Shown in pieces: positions 8,376-17,117 of a stretch of 64,000 nt of DNA (positions within the stretch are counted from its first letter, which is position 1; each line of letters begins with the position of its first letter). Under the pieces are notes generated by a model. That model was not told the origin of the DNA and did no database searches. It saw only the letters and a program-made list of their open reading frames with translations. The stretch covers positions 124,001 through 188,000 of the forward strand of contig DASVQQ010000039.1 of NCBI GenBank assembly GCA_036389035.1, read 5' to 3'. The position numbers were made by a program, and so were the translations under genes. The DNA comes from Jatrophihabitans sp. (GTDB taxonomy: Bacteria > Actinomycetota > Actinomycetes > Mycobacteriales > Jatrophihabitantaceae).

Positions 8376-9307
8376 GGATCGCGGGCGCGGTGATCGTGGT
8401 GACCGGCGCTGGCAGCGGTATCGGAGCAGGCCTGGCCCGCCGGTTCGTCGCCGAGGGCGCCCACGCGGTGGTGCTGGCCGACCGCGACCTCGCCGCGGCC
8501 CAGGCGGTCACGGCGCAGCTGGGCAGCCGGGCCGCCGCGGCCGGCCTGGACGTCACCGACGAGGCGGCGGTCGCCGGGCTGGTGGCCGGCGTGCTGGCCG
8601 AGCACGGCCGGATCGACCTGTTCTGCTCCAACGCCGGCCTCGCGACCGGGACCGGCCTGGCGGCCGACGCCGGCCGCACCTCCGACCCGGCCCGCGAGGT
8701 CGGCACGGCAGCGGACGACGCCTGGCAGCGGGCCTGGGAGGTTCACGTGATGGCTCACGTGTACGCGGCCCGGGCGGTGCTGCCGGCCATGATCGCGGCC
8801 GGCGGCGGTTACCTGCTCAACACCGCCTCGGCCGCCGGCCTGCTCAGCGCACCCGGTGACGCGCCCTACACCGCCAGCAAGCACGCGGCGGTGGGTCTGG
8901 CCGAGTGGCTGGCCTACTCCTACCGCGACCGTGGCATCCGGGTCAGCGTGCTGTGCCCGATGGGCGTGGACACCCCGCTGCTGATGGACGGCCTGGCCGC
9001 CGGGTCACCGGCCGCGGCGGCCGTGGCCGCCTCGGGCCCGGTGATCGGCGTCGAGCAGGTCGCCGACGCTGTCGTCGAGGCTGTCACCAACGAGACCTTC
9101 CTGGTCCTGCCGCATCCGCGGGTGGGTAAGTTCTGGGCAACCAAGGCAGCTGATGTCGAGGGCTGGCTGGTCGGCATGGCCAAGCTGGCCGGCCAGATCG
9201 GCACGGCCGACCAGATCGGCACGGCCGGCCAGACCGGCACGGCCGACCAGACCGGCACGGCCGACCAGACCGGCACGACCGCCGGCGCGAAGCAGAAGGA
9301 GCGGTAA
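8372..9307 (+). CDS. Short-chain dehydrogenase/reductase
   Basis: This 311-residue SDR has the cofactor loop VTGAGSGIGAGLARRF at its N-terminus, the structural CSNAG (in place of NNAG), and the catalytic YTASKHA (YxxxK) preceded by the serine-bearing LLNTASAAGLLSA. An NAD(P)-dependent hydroxyl/keto interconversion is expected, probably the hydroxyacyl step of the operon. I chose the GTG at 8372, which overlaps the preceding TGA, because the Rossmann loop begins ten residues in; a longer frame runs upstream but is antisensical to the known fold. The C-terminus carries five 6-residue repeats of the type QIGTAD/QTGTAD (9194-9283), with no counterpart in the family. Confidence 0.9.
   Translation: MRIAGAVIVVTGAGSGIGAGLARRFVAEGAHAVVLADRDLAAAQAVTAQLGSRAAAAGLDVTDEAAVAGLVAGVLAEHGRIDLFCSNAGLATGTGLAADAGRTSDPAREVGTAADDAWQRAWEVHVMAHVYAARAVLPAMIAAGGGYLLNTASAAGLLSAPGDAPYTASKHAAVGLAEWLAYSYRDRGIRVSVLCPMGVDTPLLMDGLAAGSPAAAAVAASGPVIGVEQVADAVVEAVTNETFLVLPHPRVGKFWATKAADVEGWLVGMAKLAGQIGTADQIGTAGQTGTADQTGTADQTGTTAGAKQKER
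9194..9283 (+). repeat. Five 18-bp in-frame tandem repeats in SDR C-terminus
   Basis: Five units of CAGAYCGGCACGGCCGRC run from 9194 to 9283 (the last one diverged) and encode Q-I/T-G-T-A-D/G. They form a hydrophilic tail after the enzyme fold. Confidence 0.9.
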
Positions 9308-10062
9308 TGGCAGGAGTGCAGGATCGGGTGGCGCTGGTGACCGGCGGCGCGCAGGGCATCGGCGAGGCGATCGCGACCCGGCTGGCCGCCGGCGGCGCCA
9401 AGGTCGCGGTGGCCGACCTCAACGCCGAGGCCGCGGCGGCGACCGCCGAGCGGATCGGCGGCGGCGCGATCGGCATCGGCGCCGACGTCAGCAAGGCCGA
9501 TCAGGTGCAGGCCGCGGTGGAGCGGGTGGTGGCCGAGTTCGGCGCCCTGCACATCCTGGTCAACAACGCCGGCGTGCTGCGCGACAACCTGCTGTTCAAG
9601 ATGTCGGAGGAGGACTGGGACACGGTGATGGCCGTGCACCTCAAGGGCGCCTTTTTGTGCAGCAGGGCGGCCCAGGCGCACATGGTCACCGCCAATTACG
9701 GCCGGATCATCAACATGTCCTCGACGTCGGCGCTGGGCAATCGGGGCCAGGCCAACTACGCCACCGCCAAGGCCGGCCTGCAGGGCTTCACCAAGACGCT
9801 GGCCATCGAGCTGGGCCAGTTCGGGGTGACGGTCAACGCGATCGCGCCGGGGTTCATCGAGACCGCGATGACCAAGGCCACCGCCGAGCGGATCGGCACC
9901 GACATCGCCGCGATGCGCGCGGCCGTGGCGGCCACCGTGCCGGTCCGCCGGGGCGGGGTCCCCGACGACATCGCCAACACCGCCGCCTTCTTCGCGGGCG
10001 AGGAATCCGGCTACGTCACCGGTCAGGTCATTTACGTCGACGGCGGCCGCGGGCTGCTGTAG
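9307..10062 (+). CDS. 3-oxoacyl-ACP reductase-like SDR (FabG family)
   Basis: This 251-residue classical SDR has ALVTGGAQGIGEAIA at the N-terminus, VNNAGVLRDN, the catalytic Ser in INMSSTSALGNRGQ, and YATAKAGLQGF (YxxxK), ending in VIYVDGGRGLL. The length and all motifs match FabG-type beta-ketoacyl reductases. In this operon it more likely acts on 3-hydroxyacyl/3-oxoacyl-CoA than in fatty acid synthesis. The start codon shares one base with the previous stop (TAATG), so it closes a five-gene translationally coupled operon. Confidence 0.92.
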   Translation: MAGVQDRVALVTGGAQGIGEAIATRLAAGGAKVAVADLNAEAAAATAERIGGGAIGIGADVSKADQVQAAVERVVAEFGALHILVNNAGVLRDNLLFKMSEEDWDTVMAVHLKGAFLCSRAAQAHMVTANYGRIINMSSTSALGNRGQANYATAKAGLQGFTKTLAIELGQFGVTVNAIAPGFIETAMTKATAERIGTDIAAMRAAVAATVPVRRGGVPDDIANTAAFFAGEESGYVTGQVIYVDGGRGLL

Positions 10063-10172
10063 CGGGCGAGCGGCTGACTGATCCCAACCGGCTGGTCCCG
10101 TAACCTGGGTGGCGACGTTCTCCACGGACGACGACGCTGACGCGCGCTATGCGCACCTAAGGGGTTCTTCGG

Positions 10173-11717
10173 GTGTTCGACACACTGTCTGACCGGCTGA
10201 ACAAGGTCTTCACCGGCCTGCGTGGCAAGGGCCGGCTGTCCCAGGCCGACATCGACTCGGTGGCCCGCGAGATCCGGATCGCGCTGCTCGAGGCCGACGT
10301 GGCGCTGCCGGTGGTGCGCCAGTTCATCTCCGCGGTGAAGGAGCGGGCGGCCGGTGAGGAGGTCAGCCGGGCGCTCAACCCCGCCCAGCAGGTCATCCAG
10401 ATCGTCAACGAAGAGCTGATCACGATCCTGGGCGGTGAGACCCGGCGGCTGCGCTACGCCAAGAACCCGCCGACCGTGATCATGCTGGCCGGCTTGCAGG
10501 GCGCCGGCAAGACCACCCTGGCCGGCAAGCTGGCCCGCCACCTCAAGGACCAGGGCCACGCCCCGGTGCTGGTGGCCTGTGACCTGCAGCGCCCGAACGC
10601 CGTCAACCAGCTGCAGGTGGTCGGTGAGCGGGCCGGCGTGGCCGTCTATGCCCCGCAGCCGGGTAACGGGGTCGGTGACCCGGTCTCGGTGGCCCGCGAT
10701 TCGCTGGACTTCGCCCGGCGCTCCCAGCACGACATGGTGATCGTCGACACCGCCGGCCGGCTGGGCATCGACACCGAGCTGATGAACCAGGCCGCCGCCA
10801 TCCGCGACGCGGTGCAGCCGCAGGAGATCCTGTTCGTGCTCGACGCGATGGTCGGCCAGGACGCGGTCAACACCGCCGAGGCCTTCCGCGACGGGGTCGG
10901 CTTCACCGGCGTGGTGCTCACCAAGCTCGACGGCGACGCCCGCGGTGGCGCGGCGCTGTCGGTGCGCTACGTGACCGGCCAGCCGATCATGTTCGCCTCC
11001 AACGGCGAGAAGTTGGAGGACTTCGACGTCTTCCACCCCGACCGGATGGCCTCCCGGATCCTGGGCATGGGCGACATGCTGACCCTGATCGAGCAGGCCC
11101 AGAAGACCTTTGACGCCGACGAAGCCGAGCGGATGGCTTCCAAGATCACCAGCGGGAACCAGTTCACGCTGGAGGACTTCCTGGAGCAGCTGCAGGCGAT
11201 CCGGCGGATGGGCCCGATCGGCAACCTGCTGGGCATGCTGCCCGGCGCCGGCCAGATGAAAGAGGCGCTGGCCCAGGTTGACGACAAGGACCTGGACCGG
11301 ACCGCGGCGATCATCCGGTCGATGACCCCGGCCGAGCGCGATGACCCCAAGCTGATCAACGGCTCCCGGCGGCTGCGGATCGCCAACGGCTCGGGCGTCA
11401 CCGTCAGCGAGGTCAACAGCCTGGTGGACCGGTTCTTCGAGGCCCGCAAGATGATGGCCAAGATGACCGGCGGGATGGGATTGCCCGGCGCCCGGCGGCC
11501 CAACAGCAACAAGAACAACCGCAAGAACAAGAAGGGCAAGAACAAGCAGGCCGGACGCGGCCCGAACCAGCCCAGGATGCCGGCTGGCCTACCCGGCGGC
11601 ATGCCCGGCTTGCCGGGCGGCCTGGGCGCCAGCGGGTTCGGGGCCGGCGGCATCCCCGGGCTGCCGCCGGGCACCGAGCTGCCCGACATCTCCAAGTTCA
11701 AGTTTCCGAAAGCCTGA
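10173..11717 (+). CDS. ffh: Signal recognition particle protein Ffh
   Basis: This 514-residue SRP54 GTPase binds signal sequences on ribosomes together with 4.5S RNA and hands nascent membrane proteins to FtsY. It shows the N domain, the G1 loop GLQGAGKTTLAGKLA, DTAGRLGID, and TKLDGDARGG. The methionine-rich M domain follows, with RRMGPIGNLLGMLPGAGQM and the RNA-binding block SRRLRIANGSG. The GTG start immediately precedes FDTLSDRL, the conserved beginning. The C-terminal tail after about residue 445 is unusual: an Asn/Lys-rich run (NSNKNNRKNKKGKNK) and then Pro-Gly-Leu repeats, probably a disordered RNA-contacting extension. Confidence 0.97.
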   Translation: MFDTLSDRLNKVFTGLRGKGRLSQADIDSVAREIRIALLEADVALPVVRQFISAVKERAAGEEVSRALNPAQQVIQIVNEELITILGGETRRLRYAKNPPTVIMLAGLQGAGKTTLAGKLARHLKDQGHAPVLVACDLQRPNAVNQLQVVGERAGVAVYAPQPGNGVGDPVSVARDSLDFARRSQHDMVIVDTAGRLGIDTELMNQAAAIRDAVQPQEILFVLDAMVGQDAVNTAEAFRDGVGFTGVVLTKLDGDARGGAALSVRYVTGQPIMFASNGEKLEDFDVFHPDRMASRILGMGDMLTLIEQAQKTFDADEAERMASKITSGNQFTLEDFLEQLQAIRRMGPIGNLLGMLPGAGQMKEALAQVDDKDLDRTAAIIRSMTPAERDDPKLINGSRRLRIANGSGVTVSEVNSLVDRFFEARKMMAKMTGGMGLPGARRPNSNKNNRKNKKGKNKQAGRGPNQPRMPAGLPGGMPGLPGGLGASGFGAGGIPGLPPGTELPDISKFKFPKA

Positions 11718-11726
11718 CCCGCTGGG

Positions 11727-11742
11727 CCCGGCAGCTGCCGGG
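11727..11742 (+). terminator. Perfect palindrome just after ffh
   Basis: CCCGGCAGCTGCCGGG, a perfect 16-bp palindrome ten bases after the ffh stop, could form a hairpin or terminate transcription. There is no T-run. It lies between the convergent ffh and EAL-domain genes. Confidence 0.4.
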
Positions 11743-11805
11743 TCGGCGACTGCCGCCTTCGGCGACTGCCGGTTCAGCGGCCGCCAAGTCCGGCCACCGC
11801 CGCGT

Positions 11806-12783
11806 TCAGCGGCTGCTGGCGGTCGGGGCTGAGTTGCCCCAGGTCGACCAGTCGGCTGGCGTGCTGGTCGGCATCCCCGTCAGGTGGCCCTGCAGGGTGT
11901 CCACCCCGAGGCGGGTCAGGCAGTCCAGCTCGCTGGCGGTCTCGACCCCCTCGGCGACGACGGTGGCCCCGGAGCCGTGGGCGAACATCACCATCGCGCC
12001 GACCAGGGCGCTGCGGGAGTTGTCCTTGTCCACTCCCGAGACGATCGTCCGGTCGATCTTGATGATGTCGGGTGCCAGCGCGACGATGTGCCGGAACGAG
12101 GCGTAACCGGCCCCGGCGTCATCCACCGCCAGCCGGATGCCGTGCTCCCGCAGCCGCATCCGGGCCTCGATCAGCGGCGCGTAGTCCTCGATCGAGGAGT
12201 GCTCGGTGACCTCGAGCACCAGCCGCTCGGCCCGGATAGCCGTGGACCGGAGCTCGCCGAGCAGCGCGGTGCTGGCGAAGGTGGCGGGGGAGACGTTGAC
12301 CGCGACATAGACGTCCGGCGGCAGGTTCACCGCGGAGCTGAGCGTGCTGCGCACCGCCAGCAGGTCCAGCTGCAGGGCACGGTCCACCACTTCGGCGTCG
12401 GTGAACCACTGCAGCGGGGTGATCAGCGGGTCACCGCCGAACCGGGCCAGCGCCTCGACGCCGACCACCCGCATGTCACGGGAGTCGACCACGGGTTGAA
12501 AGGCGATGGTCAGGTCACCGGTCCGGATCACCTCGTCGATCCGGCGGAACAACCGGCGCAACCGGCGTTGCTCGCCGAACTGCCCGGCAAGGACCTTCCA
12601 GAGCGCGAGGCACTGCAGCGGCAGCACCACCAGGGCCAGCAGCGCGGCGCCGACCAGCAGCCGGCCAGGGCCGTCGGTGGGGTCATCGCCGTCGAACAGC
12701 AGGACGAGCGGTCCGGTCAGGACGATCAGCAGGTCCAGGATCGTGATGATGACGAGAAGACGCCACAATCGACGGTCCGGCAT
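11806..12783 (-). CDS. Membrane-anchored EAL-domain (cyclic-di-GMP phosphodiesterase) protein
   Basis: Two hydrophobic segments at the N-terminus (LLVIITILDLLIVLTGPLVL and LLVGAALLALVVLPLQCLAL) anchor a C-terminal EAL domain of about 230 residues. The domain has the signature EALARF, the E-bearing LVLEVTEHS, DDAGAGYAS (the DDFGTGYSS equivalent), KIDRTIV, and VVAEGVET, so the metal-binding residues appear complete and activity on cyclic di-GMP is likely. No GGDEF or sensor domain is present. I prefer the ATG at 12783, with GAGG five bases upstream; an ATG at 12810 or a TTG at 12822 would add 9-13 residues. Confidence 0.88.
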   Translation of the reverse strand: MPDRRLWRLLVIITILDLLIVLTGPLVLLFDGDDPTDGPGRLLVGAALLALVVLPLQCLALWKVLAGQFGEQRRLRRLFRRIDEVIRTGDLTIAFQPVVDSRDMRVVGVEALARFGGDPLITPLQWFTDAEVVDRALQLDLLAVRSTLSSAVNLPPDVYVAVNVSPATFASTALLGELRSTAIRAERLVLEVTEHSSIEDYAPLIEARMRLREHGIRLAVDDAGAGYASFRHIVALAPDIIKIDRTIVSGVDKDNSRSALVGAMVMFAHGSGATVVAEGVETASELDCLTRLGVDTLQGHLTGMPTSTPADWSTWGNSAPTASSR

Positions 12784-13043
12784 CGTCGCCTCGCCCCCCG
12801 GCTTGGGCATCGTCTGGATCAACGCGTGGATACTGTTCGCGACGCCTTCGGCGCCAGCAGCAGCCTACCCGCACTGATCCACCCGGCAGTTCCAAACAGC
12901 GGTATCCGCCGGCTGCGGCCGATGCCGGCCGACCGGCCCGGCGCCGGGCCGCGACCCGGCGCCGTGAGCTGCCAGAGCTAGGCTGCCTCAGTGACCACGC
13001 CGGGTCGCCATCGTCGAAGTTCTCAGCGCCGGGGAGTGCCGCC
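12784..13043. other. Divergent intergenic region between EAL and HerA-like genes
   Basis: These 260 bp separate two divergently transcribed genes and must hold both promoters. I see GC-rich dyads (GGCCCGGCGCCGGGCC around 12937-12960) but no clear -35/-10 pair and no further gene. Confidence 0.35.
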
Positions 13044-14642
13044 ATGGTCGAGTCACCAGCCGAAACCGCAGCAGCGATCGCGGCGGGCTACGCCTTCGAC
13101 GGCGCGGCGCTGGAACTCGGATCGGTGGTGCTGGCCGGCGAGGCCCAGCCCTCGCACCGGGTGCGGATCCCGCTGAGCATGCTGACCCGGCACGGCCTGA
13201 TCGCCGGCGCCACCGGAACCGGCAAGACCAAGACCCTGCAACTGCTGGCCGAGCAACTCTCCGGAGCCGGCGTGCCGGTGGTGGTGGCCGACATCAAGGG
13301 CGACCTGTCCGGGCTGGCCAGCCCGGCTCAGCCGGCCGAGCCCGGCGACCGGGTGTCCGAGCGGGTGCGCGACACCGGCGACGACTGGCAGCCGGCCGGT
13401 TTTCCGGTGGAATTCCTGGCCCTCGGCGGGCTGGGCAGCGGGGTGCCGGTGCGCGCCACCGTGACGTCCTTCGGCCCGCTGCTGCTGGCCAAGATCCTGG
13501 ACCTGAACGAGACCCAGGAGTCCTCGCTCGGGCTGATCTTTCACTACGCCGACTCGGCCGGGCTGCCGCTGCTGGACCTGAAGGACCTGCGAGCGCTGAT
13601 CCAGTACCTGACCTCGGAGGAGGGCCAGGACGCGCTGGCCGGCATCGGCGGCCTCAGCAAGGCCACCGCCGGGGTGATCCTGCGCTCGCTGATCACCTTG
13701 GAGAACAACGGCGGTGAGGCCTTCTTCGGTGAGCCCGAATGGGAACCGGCTGACCTGATCCGCCTCGACGACGCCGGCCGCGGGGTCATCTCGGCCGTCG
13801 AGCTGGCCGCGGTGCAGGACAAGCCGCGGCTGTTCTCTACCTTCCTGATGTGGCTGCTGGCCGAGCTGTTCTCCGAGCTTCCTGAAGTGGGTGATCTGGA
13901 CAAGCCGAAGCTGGTGTTCTTCTTCGACGAGGCGCACCTGCTGTTCAGCGACGCGTCCAAAGCCTTTCTGGAGCAGCTCACCCAGACCGTTCGGTTGATC
14001 CGGTCCAAGGGCATCGGGATCTTCTTCGTCACCCAGGTGCCGGCCGATGTGCCCGACAGCGTGCTCGGCCAGTTGGGCAACCGGGTGCAGCATGCGCTGC
14101 GCGCCTTCACCCCCGACGACGCCAGCAACCTGGCCAAGGCGGTGCGCACCTATCCCAAGACGGCGCACTACGACCTGGCCGAGCTGCTCACCCAGCTCGG
14201 GATCGGTGAGGCGGTGGTCACGGTGCTGTCCGAACGGGGCGCTCCGACGCCGGTGGCCTGGACCCGGCTGCGGGCCCCGCGTTCGCTGATGGCGCCCCTG
14301 GATCCGGCCGCTCTGGCCCAGGCGGTCGCCGGCTCACCGCTGCTGGCCTCCTACGGCACCCCCATCGACCGCGAGTCGGCGTATGAGAAATTGGCCGCCC
14401 GGCTGCGGGTAGACGAGCAGCCGCCTGGAGCCGAACCGGCTGACCGCGGTGAGCCGGCTGACCGCGGTGAGCCGGCCGACCGCGCCGAACCGGCCGATTC
14501 CCAGCAGCCCTCCGGCGGCGCCGTGGCCGACGTCCTCGGCTCGACCGCGTTCAAGTCCTTCGCGCGCTCGGCGGCCACCGTGCTGGGCCGCGAGATCACC
14601 CGGTCGTTGTTCGGCACCGCCAAGCGGCGGCGGCGCCGGTGA
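13044..14642 (+). CDS. HerA-like helicase/ATPase (DUF853 family)
   Basis: This 532-residue protein belongs to the YjgR/DUF853 group of FtsK-HerA ATPases. Motifs are Walker A GATGTGKTKT near residue 55, VVVADIKGDLSGLA, Walker B VFFFDEAHLLF, and the sensor block GIGIFFVTQVPADVPDSVLGQLGNRVQHALRAF broken into its two conserved pieces. Such proteins are thought to act as hexameric DNA-translocating motors, but the physiological role in this subfamily is not established. ATG start. The stop overlaps the next gene (GTGA). A 6-residue EPADRG repeat lies in the C-terminal linker before a basic end (AKRRRRR). Confidence 0.88.
   Translation: MVESPAETAAAIAAGYAFDGAALELGSVVLAGEAQPSHRVRIPLSMLTRHGLIAGATGTGKTKTLQLLAEQLSGAGVPVVVADIKGDLSGLASPAQPAEPGDRVSERVRDTGDDWQPAGFPVEFLALGGLGSGVPVRATVTSFGPLLLAKILDLNETQESSLGLIFHYADSAGLPLLDLKDLRALIQYLTSEEGQDALAGIGGLSKATAGVILRSLITLENNGGEAFFGEPEWEPADLIRLDDAGRGVISAVELAAVQDKPRLFSTFLMWLLAELFSELPEVGDLDKPKLVFFFDEAHLLFSDASKAFLEQLTQTVRLIRSKGIGIFFVTQVPADVPDSVLGQLGNRVQHALRAFTPDDASNLAKAVRTYPKTAHYDLAELLTQLGIGEAVVTVLSERGAPTPVAWTRLRAPRSLMAPLDPAALAQAVAGSPLLASYGTPIDRESAYEKLAARLRVDEQPPGAEPADRGEPADRGEPADRAEPADSQQPSGGAVADVLGSTAFKSFARSAATVLGREITRSLFGTAKRRRRR
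14433..14501 (+). repeat. 18-bp in-frame tandem repeats in HerA-like gene
   Basis: Nearly four units of GARCCGGCTGACCGCGGT, each encoding E-P-A-D-R-G or a close variant, begin at 14433 with an exact 18-bp period. Confidence 0.85.
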
Positions 14643-15712
14643 GCGCGCTGCACCTGCGCGGGATCTTCCTGCCGGAGGAGGAGCAGCGCGATGCCTGGAT
14701 CGTCGACGGCAGGTTGAGCTTCGAGCCGGTGGCGGACGCCGAGACCATCGCCACCGGCGGCTGGATCGTGCCCGGCTTCGTCGACGCGCACTGCCATATC
14801 GGCGTCACCACCGACGGCTGGGCCGATCCGGAGGCCCAAGTCGAGCAGGCGCTGCTGGATCGCGACGCCGGCGCGCTGCTGCTGCGCGACGCCGGCTCGC
14901 CGGTGGACAACACCGGCGTCCAGCGCCGTCCCGACCTGCCGCGGCTGGTGCGCGCCGGGCGTCACATCGCCCGTCCGCGCCGCTACATCCGCGACCTCGG
15001 CGTCGAGGTGGAACCGCAGGACCTGGTGGCCGAGGTGGAGCGCCAGGCGGCTCGGGGTGACGGCTGGATCAAACTGGCCGCCGACTGGATCGACCGCTCG
15101 GTCGGCGACCTGGCGCCCACCTGGCCGGACGACGTGCTGGCGGCGGCGATCGGGCGCGCGCACGAGCTGGGGGTGCGGGTGGCCGCGCACACCTTCAGCG
15201 AGCAGGCCCTGCCGGGGCTGATCAACGCCGGCATCGACTCGATCGAGCACGGCACCGGGATCACCGCCGACCTGCTGGACGAGATCGCCCGGCGTCAGAT
15301 CGCGGTGGTGCCGACGCTGATCAACATCGACACCTTTCCCGAGATCGCCCAGGCGGCGCAGGAGAAGTTCCCGGACTACGCCGCCCACATGCGGGCGCTG
15401 CACCGCGATTCCCGGCAGCGGATCCGTGACGCCTTCGAAGCGGGCGTGCCGATCTACACCGGGACCGACGCCGGCGGCTCGCTGCCGCACGGGCTGATCC
15501 GCGAGGAGATCACCGCCCTGGTGCAGGCCGGCATCCCGCAGGCTGAGGTCATCGCACAGGCGTCCTGGCGGGGCCGGCAATGGCTGGGATTCGCCGGTCT
15601 GACCGAGGATGCGCCGGCCGACCTGGTGGTCTTCGACCGCGATCCCCGGCTGGACCTGGCCACCTTGTACGAGCCGCGCCGGATCGTGCTCGACGGCCGG
15701 GTCATCTGCTGA
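14639..15712 (+). CDS. Amidohydrolase family protein
   Basis: This 357-residue metal-dependent hydrolase of the amidohydrolase superfamily has the first metal motif FVDAHCHIG, a LLLRDAGSPV block, a lysine in GWIKLAADW that could be the bridging residue, HTFSEQALPGLINAG, IEHGTGIT, and a late TGTDAGGSLPHG carrying the catalytic Asp. The imidazolonepropionase-like layout suggests cyclic amide or ester hydrolysis; the substrate is unknown. GTG overlaps the preceding stop, so it is coupled to the HerA-like gene. An MFS carrier follows after 26 bp. Confidence 0.83.
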   Translation: MSALHLRGIFLPEEEQRDAWIVDGRLSFEPVADAETIATGGWIVPGFVDAHCHIGVTTDGWADPEAQVEQALLDRDAGALLLRDAGSPVDNTGVQRRPDLPRLVRAGRHIARPRRYIRDLGVEVEPQDLVAEVERQAARGDGWIKLAADWIDRSVGDLAPTWPDDVLAAAIGRAHELGVRVAAHTFSEQALPGLINAGIDSIEHGTGITADLLDEIARRQIAVVPTLINIDTFPEIAQAAQEKFPDYAAHMRALHRDSRQRIRDAFEAGVPIYTGTDAGGSLPHGLIREEITALVQAGIPQAEVIAQASWRGRQWLGFAGLTEDAPADLVVFDRDPRLDLATLYEPRRIVLDGRVIC

Positions 15713-15738
15713 CGGCGCCTGGTTGAAAGGGCGGTCGG

Positions 15739-17106
15739 TTGACGGGCAGTCGGTCGAAGGGCAGCCGGGTGAAAGGCGCCGGCGCGCCAACCGTGCGGCG
15801 CAGCCGCGCCATCGCGGTGCGGCGGTGGGCGATCGCGGTGGCGGTCTACCTGGTGGCGGTGTTTCACCGCACCTCGCTGGGGGTGGCCGGCCTGCAGGCG
15901 GCGGACCGGTTCAGCATCAGCGCCAGCCAGCTGAGCGTCTTCGTCCTGCTGCAGTTGGGGATCTACGCGGGGATGCAGATCCCGACCGGGATCCTGGTCG
16001 ACCGCTACGGCCCCCGCCGGTTGCTGGTGGTCGCCGCCTGCACGATGGGCCTGGCCCAACTGCTGTTCGCGGTGGCCGAGAGCTATCCGATGGCGCTGCT
16101 GGCCCGGGCGGTGCTCGGCCTGGGCGACGCCCTGACGTTCGTGAGCGTGCTGCGCTTCGCCGCCGGGCAGTTCGCGCCGCGCCGGTACCCGGTGGTGGTC
16201 TCCATCACCGGCACCCTGGGCCAGCTCGGCAACGTGGTGGCGACCCTGCCGCTGACCGCGCTGCTGCACGGGGCCGGCTGGACGCCGACCTTTCTGGGCG
16301 CCGGCCTGCTGTCACTGGCCAGCGGGGCCGCGGTCTACCTGATGCTGCCCCGCGCGCCCCGGTTGCAGCGCCGGCCGCGCGAGGCCGCGGTGCTGCTGGA
16401 CTCGCTGCGCGGCGTCGGGCGCCGGGTCAACGCCGCCTGGTCGCTGGCCGGCACCCGGGTCGGCTTCTGGCTGCACTTCGCGTCGATGTCGACCTCGCTG
16501 GCCTTCGCGGTGCTGTGGGGCCTGCCGTTCATGGTCGAGGGCCAGGGGTTGAGCCGCAACGCCGCCAGCACCGTGCTGCTGCTCAGCGTGCTGGTGGCCA
16601 TCGCCGTCGGGCCGCCGATCGGCTACCTGACCGGCCGGTACCCGGCGACCAGGGTGCCGCTGGCGATCGGGGTCAACCTGGCCACCGTGCTGGGCTGGTA
16701 CGCGGTGCTGCTCGCCTTCTCCGATCCGATGCCGTACTGGCTGCTGGTGACGCTGGTGCTGGTGATGACCACCGGCGGCCCGATCTCCTCGATCGGCTTC
16801 GCGCTGGCGCGTGACTACAACGGCCCGGCCATCGTCGGCACCGCGACCGGGGTGGTCAACGTCGCCGGGTTCGTGGCGGCGATCGTGGCCTGCCTGAGCC
16901 TGGGCTGGACGCTGGACCTGCAGGGCTCGGCCAGCCTGGGCAGCTACCGGCTGGCCTTCGCGGTGGCGGTCACGGTGCAGGCCCTCGGCCTGGCGCAGAC
17001 GGTGCGCTGGTGGCTGCTGACCCGGCACTGGCTGCTGCGCGCCCAGGAAGCCGGCAAGCCGATCCCGGTGCGGATCCAGCGGCACCGTTGGGACCTCAGC
17101 CGATAG
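15739..17106 (+). CDS. MFS transporter
   Basis: This 455-residue polytopic membrane protein has the MFS signature IPTGILVDRYGPRRLL between helices 2 and 3 and about twelve hydrophobic segments. The FHRTSLGVAGLQAADRF opening resembles NarK/nitrate- and sugar-phosphate-type carriers, but no substrate can be assigned. The start is uncertain: TTG at 15739 and GTG at 15769 lie in a short tandem of GAAAGGG-like motifs and both have purine-rich elements upstream. The latter would shorten the protein by ten residues. It lies between two amidohydrolases, which suggests uptake or release of their substrate or product. Confidence 0.85.
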   Translation: MTGSRSKGSRVKGAGAPTVRRSRAIAVRRWAIAVAVYLVAVFHRTSLGVAGLQAADRFSISASQLSVFVLLQLGIYAGMQIPTGILVDRYGPRRLLVVAACTMGLAQLLFAVAESYPMALLARAVLGLGDALTFVSVLRFAAGQFAPRRYPVVVSITGTLGQLGNVVATLPLTALLHGAGWTPTFLGAGLLSLASGAAVYLMLPRAPRLQRRPREAAVLLDSLRGVGRRVNAAWSLAGTRVGFWLHFASMSTSLAFAVLWGLPFMVEGQGLSRNAASTVLLLSVLVAIAVGPPIGYLTGRYPATRVPLAIGVNLATVLGWYAVLLAFSDPMPYWLLVTLVLVMTTGGPISSIGFALARDYNGPAIVGTATGVVNVAGFVAAIVACLSLGWTLDLQGSASLGSYRLAFAVAVTVQALGLAQTVRWWLLTRHWLLRAQEAGKPIPVRIQRHRWDLSR

Positions 17107-17117
17107 GGTCATCGTCC